Assembly (NCBI GenBank): GCA_019413955.1 | Contig: DXMX01000079.1 | Coordinates: 1 to 5,225, forward strand | Reading direction: 5' to 3' | From: Collinsella sp. | GTDB taxonomy: Bacteria; Actinomycetota; Coriobacteriia; Coriobacteriales; Coriobacteriaceae | DNA: 5,225 nt | Shown here: piece after piece, positions 1 through 4,098 of the stretch | Position numbering within the stretch: the stretch's first letter is position 1 | How the letters are laid out: each line of letters starts with the position of its first letter | Program-made: the position numbers and the translations under genes | Notes under the pieces: model-generated | The model's database searches: none | What the model was told of the DNA's origin: nothing | Seen by the model: the letters and a program-made list of their open reading frames with translations, nothing else

Positions 1-279
1 AAGCATGCGCTTAAGAATGCACTCATCCCCGTCGTTACCTATATTGGTGTCGACTTTGGCGGCATGCTTTCGGGCGCCATCCTGACCGAGACGGTCTTCA
101 ACTGGCCCGGTATCGGCTATGAGGTCTATCGCGCCATTAGCATGCGTGACTGGCCCATCGTTATGGGCGGCGTTACGCTCATCGTTGTCGTCGTCATGGT
201 GATCAACCTGCTCGTCGACATTAGCTATGCATTCCTCGACCCGCGCATCCGCCTTGGCGGTCCGTCGGATAAGGCCTAA
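1..279 (+). CDS. oppB: Peptide ABC transporter permease, OppB/DppB type (C-terminal part)
   Basis: This is the last 92 codons of an inner-membrane permease of the binding-protein-dependent peptide importer family. The frame is open from the first base of the window to a TAA at 277-279, so the start lies upstream. The visible part opens with KHALKNALIPVVTY, the stretch just after the cytoplasmic EAA coupling loop that docks on the ATPase. A membrane segment follows, then the family-typical ETVFNWPGIG (residues 30-39 of the visible part), a last hydrophobic helix (about 52-75) and the terminal LDPRIR. It should pair with OppC to form the translocation pore. It is the promoter-proximal gene of the visible operon. 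Peptide specificity cannot be read from a permease fragment; DppB, or a permease for nickel or another small solute, remains possible. Confidence 0.9.
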   Translation, partial: KHALKNALIPVVTYIGVDFGGMLSGAILTETVFNWPGIGYEVYRAISMRDWPIVMGGVTLIVVVVMVINLLVDISYAFLDPRIRLGGPSDKA

Positions 280-293
280 GGGAGGTACGTCTC

Positions 294-1229
294 ATGCAGG
301 AAACTGATTCTCAGTCTCAGGAGCAGGCTACCGCCACCAAGGTCGCATCTGCTCCCGCCAAGTCCCGCACGCTGTGGGGCGACGCTTTTAAGCGTCTTCG
401 TAAGAACAAGCTCGCCGTTATCGGTGTCTGCTGGATCATCATCGTCGTTGTGGTTGCCCTGACCGCAGATCTGTGGGCTAAGCCCTGGCTCGGTTCGCCG
501 ACGGCTTCCGATTCGACCACCATGGCCGAGACATCGCTACTGGCTCCGTGTGCCGAGCACCCGTTTGGCACCGATGCCCTCGGTCGCGACATTCTCGTCC
601 GCGTTATCTACGGTGCACGCGTTTCGCTTTCTGTCGGTATCATGGCCACCGCCATCTCCACATTGATCGGCCTGGTCATGGGCGCCCTGGCCGGTTTCTA
701 CGGCGGCATTTGGGATACGATCATCATGCGCTGTGCGGACATCTTCCTGGCGTTCCCGTACGTGCTGTTCGTTGTCGCCATGATCGCCGTTATCGGCCGT
801 GGTCTTCAGAACGTCTTTATCGCCATCGGCATTCTTGGCTGGCCTTCGATTGCGCGCGTCTTCCGCTCTGCAATCTTGACGGTCAAGGAAAACGACTATG
901 TTGATGCAGCGCGCGCGATGGGTGCATCTGATGCTCGTATCGTCGTGCGTCACATCTTCCCGAACTCCGTCGCCTCCATCGTGGTCTACGCGACCATGAA
1001 CATTGGTGGCGCCATTCTGACCGAGTCCGCTCTGTCCTTCCTCGGCATGGGCGTTATTCCGCCTACGCCTTCGTGGGGCTCCATGATTCAGGACGGTCAG
1101 CAGTATCTTCTGACCGCTCCCTGGATGATGATCATGCCCGGTCTGGCAATTCTCTCGACGGTGCTCGCCTTCACCCTGCTGGGTGACGGTCTGCGCGACG
1201 CCCTCGACGTCAAGATGAAGGACGCATAA
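294..1229 (+). CDS. oppC: Peptide ABC transporter permease, OppC/DppC type
   Basis: A complete 311-residue permease, a normal length for the family. The hydrophilic N-terminus leads into an OppC-type N-terminal region and a first membrane helix (about 40-58). The family signature HPFGTDALGRDILVRVIYGAR lies at about 89-109. Further hydrophobic helices follow, and the EAA coupling loop sits at about 203-224 (VDAARAMG ... HIFPN). The C-terminus has the typical LLGDGLRDALD. It forms the second half of the membrane pore and contacts OppD/OppF through the EAA loop. The ATG at 294 is chosen because GGGAGGT (280-286) lies 7 nt upstream. The gene starts 14 nt after oppB and ends 2 nt before oppD. Whether the substrate is a di- or oligopeptide is not decidable here. 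Confidence 0.95.
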   Translation: MQETDSQSQEQATATKVASAPAKSRTLWGDAFKRLRKNKLAVIGVCWIIIVVVVALTADLWAKPWLGSPTASDSTTMAETSLLAPCAEHPFGTDALGRDILVRVIYGARVSLSVGIMATAISTLIGLVMGALAGFYGGIWDTIIMRCADIFLAFPYVLFVVAMIAVIGRGLQNVFIAIGILGWPSIARVFRSAILTVKENDYVDAARAMGASDARIVVRHIFPNSVASIVVYATMNIGGAILTESALSFLGMGVIPPTPSWGSMIQDGQQYLLTAPWMMIMPGLAILSTVLAFTLLGDGLRDALDVKMKDA

Positions 1230-1231
1230 GG

Positions 1232-2323
1232 ATGAAGAAGAACAAGAACTATGTGGACCTGAAGGATCAGCCGGTTCCTGAGGGCCAGCATCTGCTCGAG
1301 GTCGATGACCTTAAGATGTATTTCCACACCGAGGATGGCGTTGTTCGCGCTGTCGACGGTGTCTCCTACACGCTCGATCGCGGCGAAACCCTGGGCGTCG
1401 TCGGTGAGTCCGGCTCCGGTAAGTCCGTGACCGCCATGACCATCATGGGCCTCATCTCGATGCCTCCGGGAAAGATCGAGGGCGGTGACGTTCGCTATCG
1501 CGGCCGCTCCATCCTCGAAATGACCGAGGAAGAGATGCAGCACATTCGTGGCAACGATATCGCGATGATCTTCCAGGATCCTATGACCTCCTTGAACCCG
1601 GTCTATAAGATCGGCAGGCAGGTGGGCGAGGGTCTTCGTCTGCACCGTGGCTACTCCAAGCAGGAGGCGCTCAAGCGTGCCACCGAGCTTTTGGACCTCG
1701 TGGGTATCCCCGAGCCCGAGAAGCGCGTCAATGAGTATCCGCACCAGTTCTCTGGCGGTATGCGTCAGCGAGTCATGATTGCCATGGCCCTTGCCTGCGA
1801 TCCCGATATTCTGATTGCCGACGAGCCCACGACTGCCCTGGACGTTACCATCCAGGCTCAGATTATCGAGCTCATGCAGGAGATGCAGGAGAAGAACGGC
1901 AACGCCATCATCATGATTACCCATGACCTGGGTGTTGTCGCCGATATGGCCGATAAGATCATGGTTATGTACGCCGGCCGCCCCGTTGAGTTCGGTACTG
2001 CTGAGGAAATCTTCTACGAGAGCCGCCACCCCTACACCTGGGGTCTTATCCGCTCCATCCCGGAGCAGGCAATCGAAGAGAAGAAGCCGCTGACGCCGAT
2101 TCACGGCAACCCGCCTTCGCTCATGAACCTGCCTGAGGGCTGCGTCTTCTCTCCTCGTTGCCCCTACGCGACGGACAAGTGCCGCAAGCAGCGCCCTGAG
2201 CGCGTTGTCACCGAGTCCGGTCACTATTCTGCGTGCCACTATTCCGGTGACCCCGAGTTCCTCAAGAACGCTCCTGAGACGTCCCGTACGCGCAAGGATT
2301 CCAAGAAGGGAGGCGAGGCGTAA
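1232..2323 (+). CDS. oppD: Peptide ABC transporter ATP-binding protein, OppD/DppD type
   Basis: A 363-residue cytoplasmic ATPase that powers peptide import together with OppF. Visible motifs: Walker A GESGSGKS (58-65), Q-loop FQDP (Q115), signature FSGGMRQ (173-179), Walker B ILIADEP (193-199, catalytic E198), D-loop TALD (201-204) and switch H231. The C-terminal oligopeptide-transporter extension begins near 265 (RHPYTWGL). It carries C304, C310, C317 and C335 in a Cx5Cx6Cx17C pattern, which in structurally characterised relatives binds a [4Fe-4S] cluster. The ATG at 1232 is served by GAAGGA (1217-1222) inside the end of oppC, so translation is probably coupled. The C-terminal tail (about 346-363) is basic and poorly conserved in character. 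A DppD name would be equally defensible. Confidence 0.95.
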   Translation: MKKNKNYVDLKDQPVPEGQHLLEVDDLKMYFHTEDGVVRAVDGVSYTLDRGETLGVVGESGSGKSVTAMTIMGLISMPPGKIEGGDVRYRGRSILEMTEEEMQHIRGNDIAMIFQDPMTSLNPVYKIGRQVGEGLRLHRGYSKQEALKRATELLDLVGIPEPEKRVNEYPHQFSGGMRQRVMIAMALACDPDILIADEPTTALDVTIQAQIIELMQEMQEKNGNAIIMITHDLGVVADMADKIMVMYAGRPVEFGTAEEIFYESRHPYTWGLIRSIPEQAIEEKKPLTPIHGNPPSLMNLPEGCVFSPRCPYATDKCRKQRPERVVTESGHYSACHYSGDPEFLKNAPETSRTRKDSKKGGEA

Positions 2324-3352
2324 ATGGCAGACAATAACGAGCGCACTCCACTGCTGAAGGTCGAGCACCTCTCCAAGGAGTTTCCCGCAGAGTCCGGCAT
2401 GTTCGCCAAGCGTTTTTCCAAGCGCGTCGTCTCTGCTGTAAACGACATCTCTTTTGAGATTTATCCTGGCGAGACCTTTGGTCTGGTTGGCGAGTCTGGT
2501 TGCGGTAAATCCACCACGGGCCGCACTATCATGCGTCTGACCAAGCCGACCGCCGGCAAGGTGTTCTTCCAGGGCAAAGATGTTGCCGAGATGAGCAAGC
2601 ATGAGATCAAGGACATGCGTCGTGAGATGCAGTTTATCTTCCAGGATCCTTATGCTTCGCTCAACCCTCGTATGACCATCGGTGAGATTGTCTCCGAGCC
2701 CATGACCATTCATGGTGTGGGTACCAAGGAGGAGCGCATTGAGCGCGTCCGTGAGCTTCTCGACGTCGTTGGACTGAACCCCGAGCACATCAACCGCTAT
2801 CCGCATGAGTTCTCGGGCGGCCAGCGTCAGCGTGTCGGTATTGCCCGCGCTTTTGCGCTGAAGCCCAAGCTGATTATCTGTGACGAGCCGGTATCCGCTC
2901 TGGATGTGTCCATTCAGGCCCAGGTTCTGAACCTGCTCAAGGAACTGCAGGACAAGTTCGGTACCGCGTATCTGTTTATCGCACACGACCTGTCCGTCGT
3001 ACAGCACATCTCCGATCGCGTTGCCGTTATGTATCTGGGTAAGATGGTCGAGGTTTCGGACTGGAAGACGCTCTATAGCGAGCCTCACCATCCGTACACG
3101 CAGTCGCTGCTGTCTGCCGTGCCGGTTCCCGATCCTGATATCCAGAAGACCCGCAAGCGCATCATCCTCGCTGGCGATCCGCCGTCGCCGCTGGATCCGC
3201 CGACCGGCTGCCGTTTCCACACGCGTTGCCCGATCGCGCAGGGTATCTGCTCCGAGAAGCTCCCCGAGTTTAAGGAAGTTGCACCGGGTCACTGCTGCGC
3301 GTGCCACTTCGCGGAGCCGTTCCCGATCAAGGAATCGCACATCGACCTGTAG
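2324..3352 (+). CDS. oppF: Peptide ABC transporter ATP-binding protein, OppF/DppF type
   Basis: A 342-residue second ATPase, the heterodimer partner of OppD. Motifs: Walker A GESGCGKS (56-63), Q-loop Q107, signature FSGGQRQ (163-169), Walker B LIICDEP (183-189, E188), D-loop SALD (191-194) and switch H221. The C-terminal extension (HHPYTQSLLSAVP onward, about 255-342) has C296, C302, C309 and C327, again Cx5Cx6Cx17C, plus extra C324 and C325. The start codon directly abuts the oppD stop, with AAGGGAGG (2306-2313) 10 nt upstream inside oppD, so coupling is expected. The last codons (3324-3340, ending at H339) form one arm of a 17-bp inverted repeat whose partner lies beyond the stop codon at 3521-3537. 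This is the last gene of the operon. Confidence 0.95.
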   Translation: MADNNERTPLLKVEHLSKEFPAESGMFAKRFSKRVVSAVNDISFEIYPGETFGLVGESGCGKSTTGRTIMRLTKPTAGKVFFQGKDVAEMSKHEIKDMRREMQFIFQDPYASLNPRMTIGEIVSEPMTIHGVGTKEERIERVRELLDVVGLNPEHINRYPHEFSGGQRQRVGIARAFALKPKLIICDEPVSALDVSIQAQVLNLLKELQDKFGTAYLFIAHDLSVVQHISDRVAVMYLGKMVEVSDWKTLYSEPHHPYTQSLLSAVPVPDPDIQKTRKRIILAGDPPSPLDPPTGCRFHTRCPIAQGICSEKLPEFKEVAPGHCCACHFAEPFPIKESHIDL

Positions 3353-3537
3353 CCGGTTGTTATCGTCCGGGCCCGTGCTGGACTTAGTTTTCAGAACGTC
3401 CTCGACCATGGAAACCCCCTTATCCTGCTCCTTCGGAGCCGCGGATAAGGGGGTTTCCTGGTCTGCGGAATGTTCTGAAAACTAAGTCCAGCACGGGCCC
3501 TGTGTTACCACTGCAGAGGGGTGCGATTCCTTGATCG
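3324..3537. repeat. 17-bp inverted repeat bracketing element E1, left arm inside oppF
   Basis: CGATCAAGGAATCGCAC at 3324-3340 is the exact reverse complement of 3521-3537. The left arm encodes the end of OppF (I-K-E-S-H); the right arm is non-coding. Just inside, CTGTAG (3347-3352, with the oppF stop) can pair with CTGCAG (3511-3516) through one wobble pair. The perfect 29-bp hairpin element E1 lies within. The repeat is far too long to be expected by chance over about 200 bases. In RNA it would close a very long imperfect hairpin at the 3' end of the opp message. In DNA it could be the site of inversion, or a trace of an inverted copy of the oppF end. No recombinase is in view. Confidence 0.85.
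3369..3500 (+). repeat. Nested palindromic element E1 (family shared with E2)
   Basis: Perfect 29-bp arms (3369-3397 and 3472-3500, beginning GGGCCCGTGC) enclose a second perfect 16-bp inverted repeat (3410-3425 and 3443-3458, GGAAACCCCCTTATCC and its complement). This in turn encloses a small hairpin GCTCC-TTC-GGAGC (3427-3439). The linkers between the stems are GTCCTCGACCAT (3398-3409) and TGGTCTGCGGAAT (3459-3471); GACCA and TGGTC can pair, leaving an asymmetric internal loop. The linkers match those of E2 although most of the stem sequence does not. The element starts 16 nt after the oppF stop. There is no downstream T-run, so it is not a classical terminator, but as RNA it would be an extremely stable 3' structure. 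Orientation is set by the GTCCTCG side. I do not recognise the family. Confidence 0.85.
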
Positions 3538-3564
3538 CTCACTTAATCTAATGGGAAAGATAGT

Positions 3565-3600
3565 GAGGCCGGAGCTTTAGCTCCGGCCTCCTTATATAAG
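3565..3600 (+). terminator. Probable terminator hairpin downstream of the opp operon
   Basis: GAGGCCGGAGC (3565-3575) and GCTCCGGCCTC (3580-3590) form a perfect 11-bp GC-rich stem with a TTTA loop. It is followed by the AT-rich palindrome CTTATATAAG (3591-3600) rather than a clean T-run. It is the first conventional strong hairpin after oppF apart from E1, so termination of the operon here is plausible. The weak T-tract and the 212-nt distance from the oppF stop lower confidence. It could also be the terminator of a short transcript that includes E1. Confidence 0.5.
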
Positions 3601-3619
3601 GGCTAGGCAAAGCCGAGCC
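3601..3619. repeat. Small imperfect hairpin
   Basis: GGCT (3601-3604) pairs with AGCC (3616-3619), and GGC (3606-3608) with GCC (3612-3614), around an AAA loop and one A-G mismatch. It directly follows the 3565-3600 hairpin. No T-run follows, and no function can be assigned. It could be a second part of the termination region or coincidental. Confidence 0.3.
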
Positions 3620-3680
3620 ACTAAATTTATATCAGCTCCCAGAACATGTTTGAGAACTGTGCCTGAAGTATGTATTTGCA

Positions 3681-3805
3681 GGCCCCGAATCGGTGTTGCC
3701 TCCCGGCGCATTCCGCAGGGGGAGCGATATTTTGCAGCACGAAGTGCGAAGCAAAATATCGCTCATGCCCGAGGACGCGCCGGGAGGCAACACCGATTCG
3801 GGGCC
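3681..3805 (-). repeat. Nested palindromic element E2 (family shared with E1)
   Basis: Perfect 29-bp arms (3681-3709 and 3777-3805, outer end GGCCCCGAATC) enclose a perfect 14-bp repeat (3722-3735 and 3751-3764, GAGCGATATTTTGC and its complement). This encloses a small hairpin GCAC-GAA-GTGC (3737-3747). Read on the - strand, the linkers are GTCCTCGGGCAT and CCCCTGCGGAAT, and the apical loop is TTC. These match E1's GTCCTCGACCAT, CTGCGGAAT and TTC. The arm length is identical and the outermost bases follow the same GGSCCCG pattern, but only about half of the 29 stem positions agree, roughly the GC-rich end plus chance. It lies about 60 bp upstream of the tRNA-Leu promoter. The short frames that can be read through it on either strand are products of the palindrome. 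Confidence 0.85.
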
Positions 3806-3843
3806 GAACATATAGATCTACCAGCGCATTTACAAATTCGTAA

Positions 3844-3860
3844 ACTTTTTTCAAAAAAGT
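3844..3860. promoter_or_regulatory. A/T palindrome just upstream of the tRNA promoter, possible UP-like element
   Basis: ACTTTTTT-C-AAAAAAGT is an 8-bp perfect palindrome with a one-base centre, ending 2 nt before the -35 hexamer. An A-tract in this place fits an UP-like element that contacts the RNA polymerase alpha subunit at stable-RNA promoters. That role is inferred from position and composition only. Confidence 0.4.
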
Positions 3861-3862
3861 GC

Positions 3863-3892
3863 TTGCGCAGTTCTCGAAACATAGGTTATTAT
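3863..3892 (+). promoter_or_regulatory. Promoter of the tRNA-Leu gene
   Basis: A -35-like TTGCGC (3863-3868) and a -10-like TATTAT (3887-3892) are separated by 18 bp and preceded by an A-tract. The -10 matches the consensus at five of six positions and the -35 at three. Transcription would start near 3899-3900, giving a leader of about 50 nt before the tRNA. It is the only good promoter-like sequence seen close to the tRNA. Its core is shared with the upstream inverted copy at 3646-3662. Confidence 0.6.
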
Positions 3893-3899
3893 CTTCCTC

Positions 3900-3932
3900 G
3901 TTGAACGCGCGGGTTCAACAAAGCGAACCGCG
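3900..3932 (+). other. tRNA leader with two alternative hairpins
   Basis: GTTGAAC (3900-3906) pairs with GTTCAAC (3913-3919) around GCGCGG, right at the predicted 5' end of the transcript. A competing pairing uses CGCGG-TTC (3908-3916, one bulged G) with GAACCGCG (3925-3932). The two share bases and are mutually exclusive. The leader would be removed by RNase P. A folding or maturation role is only a guess. Confidence 0.4.
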
Positions 3933-3949
3933 AATCAACAACATAGCAT

Positions 3950-4039
3950 GTCGGAGTGGCGGAATTGGCAGACGCGCTAGCTTGAGGTGCTAGTGACCGC
4001 TTTTTGGTCATGCGGGTTCAAGTCCCGCCTCCGACACCA
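3950..4039 (+). tRNA. tRNA-Leu, anticodon GAG
   Basis: A complete class II cloverleaf. Acceptor GTCGGAG (3950-3956) pairs with CTCCGAC (4029-4035). The D-stem is GCG/CGC with GG in the loop. The anticodon stem CTAGC (3977-3981) / GCTAG (3989-3993) holds the loop TTGAGGT, with anticodon GAG at 3984-3986. The long variable arm is TGACC/GGTCA (3994-4010), and the T-arm GCGGG-TTCAAGT-CCCGC is at 4012-4028. The discriminator is A4036, and CCA is encoded at 4037-4039. The long variable arm and A73 agree with leucine identity. It reads CUC and CUU codons; CTC is common in the opp genes here. It stands alone between its own promoter and terminator. Confidence 0.97.
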
Positions 4040-4050
4040 TCGCATTTGAG

Positions 4051-4072
4051 AAGCCTCTTCGGAGGCTTTTTT
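4051..4072 (+). terminator. Intrinsic terminator of the tRNA-Leu unit
   Basis: AAGCCTC (4051-4057) and GAGGCTT (4062-4068) form a 7-bp stem closed by a stable C(UUCG)G tetraloop; the run of T from 4067 to 4072 completes a textbook rho-independent terminator. It lies 11 nt after the CCA end of the tRNA. The next coding sequence begins only 26 nt beyond it. Confidence 0.9.
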
Positions 4073-4085
4073 GTTACCGATAGAC

Positions 4086-4092
4086 GGTGAGG
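4086..4092 (+). promoter_or_regulatory. Ribosome binding site deciding the start of the PAS-GAF gene
   Basis: GGTGAGG lies 6 nt before the ATG at 4099 and matches the 3' half of the Shine-Dalgarno core. An in-frame GTG at 4087 lies inside this site and has no purine-rich sequence upstream, and an in-frame TAG at 4081 closes the frame. The ATG is therefore the better start. Confidence 0.6.
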
Positions 4093-4098
4093 TTCACG

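Larger units (their letters stand above)
3646..3882. repeat. Imperfect 17/18-bp inverted repeat bracketing element E2, right arm in the tRNA promoter
   Basis: ATGTTTGAGAACTGTGC (3646-3662) is the reverse complement of GCGCAGTTCTCGAAACAT (3866-3882), with one single-base gap and one mismatch. The right arm covers the end of the -35 hexamer and most of the spacer of the tRNA-Leu promoter. The left arm therefore looks like an inverted, decayed copy of promoter DNA. Closer to E2, TATGT (3669-3673) and ACATA (3808-3812) give a short further pairing. The arrangement parallels the repeat around E1, where the duplicated sequence is the end of oppF. Confidence 0.7.

Noticed and set aside
1097..3409. 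A 770-codon open frame on the - strand across oppD, oppF and part of oppC
   Set aside because: It lies antisense to two ATPase genes with every family motif intact. Its product is low-complexity and histidine/arginine/leucine-rich without recognisable domains, as expected from mirrored codon bias in GC-rich genes.
3538..3567. CTCACT / AGTGAG pairing as an anti-terminator of the 3565-3590 hairpin
   Set aside because: Only 6 bp, overlapping the base of the terminator stem by three pairs; far too weak to compete with an 11-bp GC-rich stem.
3369..3805. E1 and E2 as integron attC sites
   Set aside because: Folded hairpins with unpaired bases resemble attC in outline. However, the outer stems end in perfect 29-bp duplexes without the conserved GTTRRRY/RYYYAAC boxes, and no integrase is nearby.
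3369..3805. E1 and E2 as an ordinary MITE, REP unit or CRISPR array
   Set aside because: MITE or REP copies would share their terminal or stem sequence; here only the linkers and outermost bases are shared. There are no evenly spaced direct repeats, and no clear target-site duplication flanks either element.
3829..3851. TTTAC/GTAAA hairpin followed by six T as a terminator
   Set aside because: The stem is only 5 bp and AT-rich, and the T-run is half of the ACTTTTTT/AAAAAAGT palindrome next to the tRNA promoter, where an upstream promoter element is the simpler reading.
3627..3904. Short open frames on both strands across E2
   Set aside because: The two frames give nearly the same peptide (PRIGVASRR ... 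AGRQHRFGA) because they read the two arms of one palindrome. No ribosome binding site or known domain supports them.
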